A DNA stretch of 39,431 nt from Caulobacter sp. GTDB taxonomy: Bacteria; Pseudomonadota; Alphaproteobacteria; Caulobacterales; Caulobacteraceae. The position numbers were made by a program, and so were the translations under genes. Below the pieces are notes generated by a model. The model was given only the letters and a program-made list of their open reading frames with translations. It did not search any database and was not told the DNA's origin. The stretch covers positions 1 through 39,431 of the forward strand of contig JAUXTQ010000036.1 in assembly GCA_030678995.1 (NCBI GenBank). The letters are read 5' to 3'. The stretch's first letter is position 1. Every line of letters starts with the position of its first letter. Positions 32,602-39,431 of this stretch are shown piece after piece.

Positions 32602-33018
32602 TCAGGCGGCCTTCTTGCCCAGCTTCAGCCCCGCGACGATGGCGCCGCTGAGCGCGTACTGGATCAGCATGTAGCCGGCGTCGATCGGGATCAGGCCGGT
32701 GTTGTCGCTGCCGTAGATGAACCGCAGCGAATAGGTCGCCAGGGCGAAGGCGACACAGACGAACAGGCCGAGCCTGGCGCCACCCATCCAGTCCGACTTT
32801 CCCAACTTCCCCGCCAGCAACGCCAGGCCGACGATGACGACGAGGTTCTGCACCGCGCCCCAGACGTAGGACATGGTCATGTCGCCGGCCACGTCGGCTT
32901 CGGTCATGCCGCTCAGGGCCATCCACTTTTCGGAGAAGATAAAGCCGTACCAGGCCATACCGAGGGCCTGGCTAACGATCAGGGCGACGATGACGCCCAC
33001 CCAGTTGATGGTCTTCAT
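32602..33018 (-). CDS. DUF1761 membrane protein
   Basis: The 138-residue protein has four predicted membrane helices (INWVGVIVALIVSQALGMAW, SYVWGAVQNLVVIVGLALLA, LGLFVCVAFALATYSLRFIY, LIQYALSGAIVAGL) and the family features WYGFIFSEKWMAL and GMTEADV. DUF1761 proteins have no known function. ATG 33018 is preceded by GGGGGA ten bases upstream; a TTG 18 bases earlier is a weaker alternative. The gene is divergent from metG over 140 bp and ends near two palindromic repeats. Confidence 0.88.
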   Translation of the reverse strand: MKTINWVGVIVALIVSQALGMAWYGFIFSEKWMALSGMTEADVAGDMTMSYVWGAVQNLVVIVGLALLAGKLGKSDWMGGARLGLFVCVAFALATYSLRFIYGSDNTGLIPIDAGYMLIQYALSGAIVAGLKLGKKAA

Positions 33019-33158
33019 GGCGATTGTTTCCCCCAATTCGCCGCGGGGATTCTGGTTGTCCCCGGACGCCCCCGCTCATCCGTTTGACGCTAGGGTAACG
33101 CTGTTCGCCGAGTCGCCCAACTTCCCAAGCCCGGACGCGGCGGTTATAGCCCCGCGCC

Positions 33159-34874
33159 ATGGCCCGCATCCTCATCACCTCCGCCCTGCCGTACATCAAC
33201 GGCGTCAAACACCTGGGAACCCTGACCGGCTCGATGCTGCCGGCGGATGTGTTCGCGCGCTTCCAGCGGGCGCGGGGCAACGAGACCCTCTACATCTGCG
33301 CCACCGACGAGCATGGCACGCCGGCCGAGCTGGCCGCCGCAGAGGCCGGCCAGGACGTGCGGACCTACTGCGACGAGCACCATGTGCTGCAGCACGACAT
33401 CGGCCGCGCCTTCGGCCTCAGCTGGGACTGGTTCGGCCGCAGCTCCAACGCGCCCAATCACCGCCTGACCCAGCATTTCGCGCAGAAGCTGGAGGCCAAC
33501 AGCCTGATCGAGGAGCGGACCGACAAGATGGTCTATTCCATCGATGATCGCCGCTTCCTGCCCGACCGCTATGTGGAGGGGACCTGCCCCCGTTGCGCCT
33601 ACGACAGGGCGCGGGGCGACCAGTGTGACAACTGCGGCGAGCTGCTGGATCCGACCGATCTCATCGCGCCCCATTCCGTGATCAGCGGCTCGACCAATAT
33701 CGAGGTGCGGGACACCCGCCACCTCTATGTGCTGCAGACGAAGCTGGAGGGGCGCATCCGCGACTGGGTGGACTCCCGCGCCGACAGCTGGCCCACCCTG
33801 ACCCGCGGCATCGCCTACAAGCACCTGGACGAAGGGCTGATCGACCGCGGCATCACCCGCGACCTCGCCTGGGGCATCCCGGTGGTCAGGGACGGTGCGC
33901 CGCGCCCGGGGTTCGAGAACAAGGTGTTCTACGTCTGGTTCGACGCCCCGATCGAATACATCGGCGCGACGGTGGAATGGTCGGAGGCGACCGGCGCAGA
34001 CTGGAAACGCTGGTGGCGCAACGACGAGGGTGCGGCGGACGTTGAATACGTCCAGTTCATGGGCAAGGACAACGTCGCCTTCCACACCGTCAACTTCCCG
34101 GCGACGATCCTCGGCTCGGGCGAACCCTGGAAGCTGGTCGATCGGCTGAAGGCCTTCAACTGGCTCAACTGGTATGGCGACAAGTTCTCCACCACCAACA
34201 AGCGCGGCGTGTTCATGGACGCGGCGCTTGAGCTGCTGCCGCCGGACCTGTGGCGCTGGTATCTGACGGCCAACGCGCCGGAGGGTTCGGACACCGCCTT
34301 CACCTGGGAGCAGTTCCAGTCGACGGTGAACAAGGATCTGGCCGACGTGCTGGGCAACTTCGTCAACCGCATCGCCAAGTTCAACGAGGTGCGGTTCGAG
34401 GGTCTGGTTCCGGCGGGCGGCGAGCCCGGCCCGCTGGAGGACAAGCTGGTCGCCGACGTGGCCGCCCAGCTGGTCGAGCTGACCAGCCAGCTGGACGCCA
34501 TCGAGATGCGCAAGGCCGCCCAGGCCGTTCGCGCTCTATGGGTGCTCGGCAACGAATATCTGCAGGAAGCCGCCCCCTGGACGGCGATCAAGACCGACCC
34601 GGCGCGCGCCGCGGTGGTGGTCCGCACCGGCCTGAACCTGGCGGCGCTCTACGCCCGGGTCAGCGCGCCCTTCATTCCCTTCGCGGCGGAGTCGATCCTG
34701 TCGGCCTTCGGCGAGCCGTGGCCGGCGGCATGGCCGTCGACCGATGTGGCGGCGGAGCTGTCGCGGCTGGAGGCCGGCCGGCCGATCCGCGTGCCCGACG
34801 TCCTGTTCCCCAAGGTGCTCGACGAGCAGATCGCCGAATGGACCGAGCGGTTCGGCGGCGCCCAGGGCGCCTAG
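33159..34874 (+). CDS. metG: Methionyl-tRNA synthetase
   Basis: MetG charges both initiator and elongator tRNA-Met. The 571-residue class I enzyme opens [17 protein letters not shown], with HLGT (18-21) in the HIGH position, and has a zinc knuckle with Cys143, Cys146, Cys156 and Cys159 (CPRC and CDNC). The KMSKS equivalent is KFSTTNKRG, starting at residue 342. The helical anticodon-binding domain follows with no C-terminal dimerisation domain. The first metal and adenylate features are complete, so it should be active. Its stop overlaps the convergent hicB-like stop. Confidence 0.97.
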   Translation: MARILITSALPYINGVKHLGTLTGSMLPADVFARFQRARGNETLYICATDEHGTPAELAAAEAGQDVRTYCDEHHVLQHDIGRAFGLSWDWFGRSSNAPNHRLTQHFAQKLEANSLIEERTDKMVYSIDDRRFLPDRYVEGTCPRCAYDRARGDQCDNCGELLDPTDLIAPHSVISGSTNIEVRDTRHLYVLQTKLEGRIRDWVDSRADSWPTLTRGIAYKHLDEGLIDRGITRDLAWGIPVVRDGAPRPGFENKVFYVWFDAPIEYIGATVEWSEATGADWKRWWRNDEGAADVEYVQFMGKDNVAFHTVNFPATILGSGEPWKLVDRLKAFNWLNWYGDKFSTTNKRGVFMDAALELLPPDLWRWYLTANAPEGSDTAFTWEQFQSTVNKDLADVLGNFVNRIAKFNEVRFEGLVPAGGEPGPLEDKLVADVAAQLVELTSQLDAIEMRKAAQAVRALWVLGNEYLQEAAPWTAIKTDPARAAVVVRTGLNLAALYARVSAPFIPFAAESILSAFGEPWPAAWPSTDVAAELSRLEAGRPIRVPDVLFPKVLDEQIAEWTERFGGAQGA

Positions 34875-35095
34875 CTGGCGAGTTTGAGCTCGGCGGACGG
34901 CGGCGGGACAGGATGACCCATGTCCTCGGCGGCCTCCGCCCAGCAGAGGATCGCGTCCCGCACGTTGACGATGGCCTCTTCAGGCATTTCGCCATCACTC
35001 ATGCAGCCGGGGAGGTCAGGGACCGTGGCCAGGAATCCGCCACCATCTTCTTCGGACAGTGGTGCGACCACCACCGGATAGGACAAGGGGTTCAC
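34871..35095 (-). CDS. Second solitary HicB-like protein
   Basis: The 74-residue protein has the HicB fold pattern: [20 protein letters not shown] then [20 protein letters not shown], close to the well-known [14 protein letters not shown] form. I chose GTG 35095, which has GGAG eight bases upstream. No HicA toxin is adjacent, and no C-terminal DNA-binding domain is present. Its stop codon overlaps the convergent metG stop (CTAG), an unusually tight arrangement. It may be an orphan antitoxin. It is distinct in sequence from the HicB-like protein at 12705. Confidence 0.85.
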   Translation of the reverse strand: MNPLSYPVVVAPLSEEDGGGFLATVPDLPGCMSDGEMPEEAIVNVRDAILCWAEAAEDMGHPVPPPSAELKLAS

Positions 35096-35149
35096 GTCGA
35101 TATCTCCACGGCGGTAGCAGCCACGACCGCGACCCAAGCATAGCGGAGC

Positions 35150-35980
35150 TTACTCGCTCGCGGGCGAAGTGTCCTCGGCGGGTCCGGCCTGGTTCAGGCA
35201 CAGTTTCCGCGCTGTCTCGACGGTCTCGGCGCGGCAGTGCTTGGTGATTTCGCCCGGCTCGATATCGAGCAGCGCCGGCGCCACCGCGTTGTGCTGGTCC
35301 ACATGCAGCGCCCGGACCGTGGCTGAACGGTAGCCGTCCCAGATCATGTGCACGGCCACATACAGCACGATGACCAGGCCGATGTAGCCGATCCAGCGGT
35401 GCTTGTTCAGCAGCCGGGCGATGAAGGTCGCCGCGATACCCATCAGGGCGATCGACAGGATCAGGCCGAACACCATGATCACCGGATGCTCGTGCGCCGC
35501 GCCGGCCACCGCCAGCACGTTGTCGAGCGACATGGTCAGGTCGGCGATCATGATCTGCAGCAGGGCCGCGCCGAAGGTCTTGCGCTTGATGCCCAGCTCT
35601 TCCGGCGAGGCGCCGCCGCCGTGATGGGCGGCCAGGGCCTGGTCCATCTCGATGCCGGATTCGGCCTGATCGTGCGTCGTCTGCTCGCGCAGTTCGCGCC
35701 ACATCTTCCAGCAGACCCACAGCAGCAGGAAGCCGCCGGCCAGCATCAGGCCGACGATGGCCAGCAGCTGCACGGTGATCAGAGCAAAGCCGATGCGCAG
35801 GACCACCGCGGCGGCCAGGCCGATCAGGATCGCCTTGCGGCGTTGATCGACGGGCAGGGCGGCGGCCGCCAGGCCCACGGCCACGGCGTTGTCCCCGGCC
35901 AGGACCAGATCGATCATCAGTACCTGCAGCAGGGCGGCGCCCGCGCCGGCCAGTTCAGGGCCAATCAAACTTTCCAACAT
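35150..35980 (-). CDS. TerC-family integral membrane protein
   Basis: The 276-residue protein has the TerC/YjbE plan with about seven membrane helices and two conserved acidic motifs: LLQVLMIDLVLAGDNAVAVG near the N-terminus and LLQIMIADLTMSLDNVLAVA in the second half, in inverted-repeat style. Members have been linked to tellurite resistance and to manganese export. A cytoplasmic loop between contains HHGGG and a Glu/Asp-rich region. No yybP-ykoY riboswitch could be recognised upstream. It follows the histidine-rich lipoprotein gene on the same strand, with a hairpin between, suggesting a metal-related link. Confidence 0.9.
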   Translation of the reverse strand: MLESLIGPELAGAGAALLQVLMIDLVLAGDNAVAVGLAAAALPVDQRRKAILIGLAAAVVLRIGFALITVQLLAIVGLMLAGGFLLLWVCWKMWRELREQTTHDQAESGIEMDQALAAHHGGGASPEELGIKRKTFGAALLQIMIADLTMSLDNVLAVAGAAHEHPVIMVFGLILSIALMGIAATFIARLLNKHRWIGYIGLVIVLYVAVHMIWDGYRSATVRALHVDQHNAVAPALLDIEPGEITKHCRAETVETARKLCLNQAGPAEDTSPASE

Positions 35981-35996
35981 GGGCGTCTCAATGCGT

Positions 35997-36031
35997 CAGC
36001 CGCCGGCTCCGCGCAAGGGAGCCGACGGCTG
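35997..36031 (-). terminator. Strong hairpin between the histidine-rich gene and terC
   Basis: CAGCCGCCGGCTCC (35997-36010) pairs with GGAGCCGACGGCTG (36018-36031) with one mismatch and a 7-base loop. It follows the stop of the histidine-rich gene on the reverse strand. No U tract follows, so it may be a weak terminator, a processing site or an attenuator in the terC leader. Confidence 0.4.
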
Positions 36032-36054
36032 ATCAGGTCGTTTGGCGAACCACG

Positions 36055-37980
36055 CTAGTGGGCGTGTTCGGGTTCCTTGTGGTGTTCGTCATGGCCATGG
36101 TGGCCATGATCGTCCTGTCCATGGCCATGATCGTCCTGTCCATGGCCGTGGTCGTCATGGCCGTGTCCGTGATCGTCATGGCCGTGGCCGGGACCATGGT
36201 CGTCGTGGCCGTGGGCGTCGTGCGACACGTGCTGGGCCGGGCCGTGGTCGTCATGTCCATGGCCGTGGTCATCGTGCCCGTGGCCATCGCCGTGCCCATG
36301 GTCGTCATGACCGTGCCCGTGGTCGTCCTGGCCATGGGGGTCATGCGAGACGTGCTGGGCGGGACCGTGGTCGTCGTGTCCGTGGCCGTGATCGTCAGCA
36401 GGGCCGTGACCATGGTCGTCAGGGCTATGGCCGTCGCTGTGATCGTCATGGCCGTGGTCATCGTGACCGTGGCCGTGATCGTCATGGCCGCTGCTGGCGA
36501 AGCTGTAGCCGGCTGCCCCACCGGCCGCGGCGGCGACCATCGGGTTCACATAGCCGGTGTGATGGGCGTCCGGCGCATGGTCGGGCTCGTTGACGCCGTA
36601 GTCCTGCATGGTGCGGAACTTGCGGCGGCGCTCGGCCCGGGCGCGGTTGGAGCTGGCCCCGCGGGCCATTGCGATGACCAGGATCAGGGCCAGCAGCGCC
36701 AGGGCGCCGCCGACGACCGTCTCACGGGCCAGTTTGCCCACGACCGGCAGGGTCGGCTCGGGCACCCAGGGGAAGGCCAGGGCCTTCAGGGAGGGCATCT
36801 TGAATGACGGCAGCTTGAACGTCGGCAGCTTGAAGCCCCTGGCCGCGTCCTTGGCGGCTTCGACCGGGGCGGCCACGGCCTCTTCCAGCGACCCGACCGA
36901 GAAGGCGGTGGTCGGTTTGGACCCGTTCAGCTCCAGGCCGTAGTCGGCCCGCAGGGGCGACTTCTCGCCCTCGGTCGGCTTGACCTTCCAGGTGAAGGTG
37001 GTCGGCTTGCCGGCGGCGACCGGAGCGGTCTGCTGCCCCGGAGGCGAAATCTCGTAGCCCTGGCCCTGCAGGTTGGCGTAGGCGCTGACCTTTTTGGCCG
37101 GCTTGGTCAGGCCGAGCTTGGCGGCCTGAGCCTGGACCATGGCCAGCAGATCGCCGGGCAGGGACAGAACCACGTCGGCTTCCTTGCCGGCCTTCAGGTC
37201 GGCGGGCACCGACAGCGAAGCGCCGCGGTTGATGTCCGCCGACACCGCGGCCTGAAGCTGCTGGGTCGGATTGGGCTTGGGCGCGACGACCGGCTTGGGC
37301 GGCGCGGCGGCCACGGCCGGCGCCGGGGCGGCGGGCTTGATTACCGGAGCGGGCGCGGCGGCGATGACCGGCCTAGCCGCGGGCTTGGCCGCCGGCCTGG
37401 GCGCAACCGCGACGACCGGTTTGGCGGCGGGCTTGGCCGGCGCGGCGACCGGCTTGGCCGCCGGCGTGACGCGCCAGCTGCGCCGGGGCGCGGCGGCGAC
37501 CACGGCGCGCGGCGCGTAGCGGTTGCCATAGACCCGGCGCCGCTCGGCCGCGGTCATGTCCTCGGGATTGGCGACCGGCCGCATGGAGATCTGCAGCGTG
37601 CCGTCGGCCTTGCGGCGAGTGATCAGCTGGAAGCGGGGTGCGCCGGAGCCTGAGGTCGCACCGGTTTTGCCTTTGGGCTCAGGCAGATAGTCGTAGCGAT
37701 GACCGTAGTACTTGACGCGCTCGGCACGGGTCAGGTCGCCGGGATTGGGGATCGGCGACATGCCGGTGAAGGTGCGGGGGCCGCCCAGCAGCCCGGCGGC
37801 GGCCGGCTTGGGGGCCGTCGTCTCACCCATCAGCACCGGCGAGGCGCCGCCGCGATCTACGCTGGAGGGCGGGGGACCCGCGTAACCATCGTCGGGCGCG
37901 GCGCCGCCACACCCCGTCAAAGCCAGAAAAGCAGCGCTGGAGGCGGCACAGGCCGCCAAACGCACCAAGCCCTTCAACAT
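36055..37980 (-). CDS. Inner-membrane lipoprotein with a histidine-rich tail
   Basis: I do not recognise this 641-residue protein as a whole. It has a lipoprotein signal (lipobox LTGC, Cys24), two copies of a 21-residue motif (76-96 and 135-155, P-x-x-N-P-x-D-x-T-x-A-E-R...YGxRY), a Pro/Ala/Lys linker (172-240), a probable beta-rich domain (about 250-352), repeated FKLP units (384-400), one membrane helix (421-440), a basic stretch (RARAERRRKFR) and a tail of 144 residues (498-641) with 50 His, built from HDDHGHG units. Positive residues after the helix place the tail in the cytoplasm. GGGGG six bases before ATG 37980 supports the start. Upstream of terC, it may bind or buffer metal ions; this is inference. 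Confidence 0.8.
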   Translation of the reverse strand: MLKGLVRLAACAASSAAFLALTGCGGAAPDDGYAGPPPSSVDRGGASPVLMGETTAPKPAAAGLLGGPRTFTGMSPIPNPGDLTRAERVKYYGHRYDYLPEPKGKTGATSGSGAPRFQLITRRKADGTLQISMRPVANPEDMTAAERRRVYGNRYAPRAVVAAAPRRSWRVTPAAKPVAAPAKPAAKPVVAVAPRPAAKPAARPVIAAAPAPVIKPAAPAPAVAAAPPKPVVAPKPNPTQQLQAAVSADINRGASLSVPADLKAGKEADVVLSLPGDLLAMVQAQAAKLGLTKPAKKVSAYANLQGQGYEISPPGQQTAPVAAGKPTTFTWKVKPTEGEKSPLRADYGLELNGSKPTTAFSVGSLEEAVAAPVEAAKDAARGFKLPTFKLPSFKMPSLKALAFPWVPEPTLPVVGKLARETVVGGALALLALILVIAMARGASSNRARAERRRKFRTMQDYGVNEPDHAPDAHHTGYVNPMVAAAAGGAAGYSFASSGHDDHGHGHDDHGHDDHSDGHSPDDHGHGPADDHGHGHDDHGPAQHVSHDPHGQDDHGHGHDDHGHGDGHGHDDHGHGHDDHGPAQHVSHDAHGHDDHGPGHGHDDHGHGHDDHGHGQDDHGHGQDDHGHHGHDEHHKEPEHAH

Positions 37981-38107
37981 AGAGAACCCCCGATCCCATG
38001 CCGAATTGGGCGGGTTACAGGCCCCGCCCTTTTCACAAGGCGGGAAGAAAACACGCCTTGGCGACGAAATCAAAACGGTTAATTCAGATTCGCGTAACAC
38101 GTTCACC

Positions 38108-38917
38108 TCAGGCGCGAATTCTGGAGGCCTCATAAAGGGCGATTGCCGCTGCATTGGACACGTTCAGGCTCTCGAAACCGCCCGGCATGGGAATTTTTGC
38201 CAAAACGTCGCAATGCTCGGAAACGAGGCGGCGCAAGCCTTCGCCCTCGGACCCGAGGACCAGAACGGTCGGCTGGCCGTCCAGGGCGTCCGCCAGGTTG
38301 ACAGTCGCGTTACCGTCCAGCCCGACCGCCCTCCACCCCAGATCATTGAGGGTCTCCAATGCCCGCGAAAGGTTAACAGCGACGGCGTGCGGCAGCTTGT
38401 CGACGGCGCCGGCGGCGGCCTTGGCCAGGGCGCCGCTGAGGGCGGGGGCGTGCCGGTCCTGCAAGATCACGCCCCGGGCGCCGAAGGCGGCGGCCGAGCG
38501 AAAGATGGCCCCGACGTTCTGCGGGTCGGTGATCTGGTCGAGCAGGATGATCACCCCTTCGGCGGGCGTTCCCATCTCCATTATGGAGAGCGGCTCCAGC
38601 GGACTGGTCTTGAGGGCCAGGCCCTGGTGCACGGCGCCGGCCGGCAGCATGCGGGCAATCTCGGCGGCCTCGACGATGTCCAGGGTCTTGAGCTCGCCGA
38701 ACCGGCGGGTCAGCGCCTGGCCCCGGTCGGCGGTGGCGAGGAGTCGGCGCGGCGTGGCCCGGCCGGGATTATCGAGGGCGGCCTCAACGGCGTGCACCCC
38801 CCACAGCCAGTCTTTCGAGTCGACCGCCGAAACCCTTTGCGGACGGGCTTTTCCGCCTTTGTCGAGGTGCGGACGAAAGCCTGTTTTCCGGTCGTTGCGT
38901 TGTTTGGGTGACGACAC
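38108..38917 (-). CDS. rlmB: 23S rRNA 2'-O-methyltransferase RlmB (SPOUT/TrmH family)
   Basis: The 269-residue enzyme methylates G2251 of 23S rRNA (E. coli numbering) as a knotted dimer. It has an N-terminal substrate-binding domain (WLWGVHAVEAALDNPGRATP) and the three SPOUT motifs: LDQITDPQNVGAIFRSAAAF, LVLGSEGEGLRRLV and IPMPGGFESLNVSNAAAIAL. I chose GTG 38917, since the frame further upstream runs into tRNA-Tyr; a GGAG lies 11 bases before it. It is divergent from the tRNA-tuf cluster. Identification as RlmB rather than another TrmH member is likely but not certain. Confidence 0.9.
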   Translation of the reverse strand: MSSPKQRNDRKTGFRPHLDKGGKARPQRVSAVDSKDWLWGVHAVEAALDNPGRATPRRLLATADRGQALTRRFGELKTLDIVEAAEIARMLPAGAVHQGLALKTSPLEPLSIMEMGTPAEGVIILLDQITDPQNVGAIFRSAAAFGARGVILQDRHAPALSGALAKAAAGAVDKLPHAVAVNLSRALETLNDLGWRAVGLDGNATVNLADALDGQPTVLVLGSEGEGLRRLVSEHCDVLAKIPMPGGFESLNVSNAAAIALYEASRIRA

Positions 38918-39007
38918 TATAAGACGCGCTCCGATTTGGGGCCCCACGGTTTTCCGCGCGTTGCGGGGGCCAGGGCCGCCAAGGAAGAAAGCCTTTAGAC
39001 CGCGTGC

Positions 39008-39093
39008 GGGGGAATGTCCCGAGTGGCAAAGGGGAGGGACTGTAAATCCCTTGGCGTCAGCCTTCGTAGGTTCGAGTCCTACTTCCCCCACCA
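39008..39093 (+). tRNA. tRNA-Tyr (GTA), CCA encoded
   Basis: GGGGGAA pairs with TTCCCCC, then A and CCA. The anticodon loop ACTGTAAAT holds GTA (Tyr). The long variable arm expected for tRNA-Tyr is present (CTTGGCGTCAGCCTTCG). It is the first gene of a tRNA-Tyr, tRNA-Gly, tuf set and is divergent from rlmB. Confidence 0.97.
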
Positions 39094-39176
39094 CGCAGAT
39101 CTTAAGGCTCTCATCCGTGGCGGCGCGGGAACCCTGGGTCAGAACAACGGGAGTCCACCGCGATCCCGCCTCAAGG

Positions 39177-39250
39177 GCGGGTATAGCACAATGGTAGTGC
39201 AGCAGCCTTCCAAGCTGAGGATGCGGGTTCGATTCCCGCTACCCGCTCCA
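39177..39250 (+). tRNA. tRNA-Gly (TCC), CCA encoded
   Basis: GCGGGTA pairs with TACCCGC, then T and CCA. The anticodon loop CTTCCAA holds TCC (Gly, GGA codons). It lies 84 bp after tRNA-Tyr and 46 bp before tuf, and the three are probably one transcript. Confidence 0.97.
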
Positions 39251-39296
39251 GGCGCTCCCTACATCTTCATCGCCGGCGCCAGGGATTGGAAAGAAA

Positions 39297-39431
39297 ATGG
39301 CCAAGGAAAAGTTTGAACGTAACAAGCCGCACTGCAACATCGGCACGATTGGTCACGTTGACCACGGCAAGACGACGCTGACGGCGGCGATCACGATGGT
39401 TCTGGCCAAGGCCAGCGGCGGCAAGGCGATG
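39297..39431 (+). CDS. tuf: Elongation factor Tu, 3'-truncated by the window edge
   Basis: The first 45 residues ([20 protein letters not shown] and on) are those of EF-Tu, with the GTPase P loop GHVDHGKTT and the start of switch I. EF-Tu carries aminoacyl-tRNA to the ribosome. The gene continues past the window. GGA lies just before ATG 39297. Position after tRNA-Tyr and tRNA-Gly matches the tufB type of operon known from E. coli. Confidence 0.98.
   Translation, partial: MAKEKFERNKPHCNIGTIGHVDHGKTTLTAAITMVLAKASGGKAM

Noticed and set aside
35981..36054. Possible yybP-ykoY manganese riboswitch upstream of terC
   Set aside because: Only one strong hairpin is present; the conserved internal-loop sequences of that riboswitch are not recognisable.
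36058..36807. Forward-strand frame that looks like a multi-helix membrane protein rich in Val and Met
   Set aside because: It is the complement of the His/Asp/Gly repeat codons (GTG, GTC, ATG opposite CAC, GAC, CAT). The reverse-strand gene has a signal, start site and domain structure.
38008..38033. GC stem followed by TTTT, a classic intrinsic terminator shape
   Set aside because: The T run is on the forward strand, but both flanking genes are on the reverse strand, so there is no obvious transcript for it to end.

Overview
The window is high-GC chromosomal DNA (about two-thirds G+C by eye) from an alphaproteobacterium, most likely of the Caulobacterales (Caulobacter or Phenylobacterium type). 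The main evidence is a popZ gene lying between a TolC-family outer-membrane protein gene and valS, with a PCMT-family gene before it. From memory this is the order in Caulobacter crescentus. Promoter elements of the TTGCGC / GCTATAGC type and several families of GC-rich intergenic palindromes agree with this.

Layout. 1-2162: the 3' end of a hybrid sensor kinase, a small AlpA/excisionase-like HTH gene typical of alphaproteobacterial integrative elements, and tRNA-Asn. 2455-8299: tRNA-Cys, a degenerate PCMT-family protein, TolC/RsaF-like protein, PopZ, ValS. 8332-10807: a three-gene set (carboxymuconolactone-decarboxylase-like, YHS, DoxX) divergent from a LysR regulator with a T-N11-A dyad between them. 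10902-17160: an acyl-CoA synthetase, a lone HicB, a HigBA-type toxin-antitoxin pair, a Tat-type amidase, a class II aldolase/adducin protein and a probable outer-membrane barrel. 17281-21551: an RND efflux operon (adaptor plus pump). 21665-24019: a large transketolase/AceE-like TPP enzyme. 24166-28173: two tandem SnoaL-like proteins, a cytochrome c lipoprotein, ArfB, a DUF188 protein, an HSL-family esterase and a Sel1 protein. 28205-32443: tRNA-Thr and a potFGHI-like polyamine ABC transporter. 32602-37980: a DUF1761 protein, MetG, a lone HicB, a TerC-family membrane protein and a very histidine-rich membrane lipoprotein. 38108-39431: RlmB, then tRNA-Tyr, tRNA-Gly and the start of tuf, a classic translation cluster.

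Most of the window is ordinary core genome. Less ordinary items are the inner-membrane lipoprotein with a 144-residue tail holding 50 histidines next to terC, a family of near-identical GGGGACACGTACC palindromes placed mainly between convergent genes, a repeat element inside the pot operon that supplies the ribosome binding site of potI, the toxin-antitoxin region with tandem GCTATAGC palindromes, and the PCMT homologue that has lost its SAM-binding glycine motif. I did not find a CRISPR array, a complete prophage, a complete insertion sequence or a clearly new multi-gene defence system.
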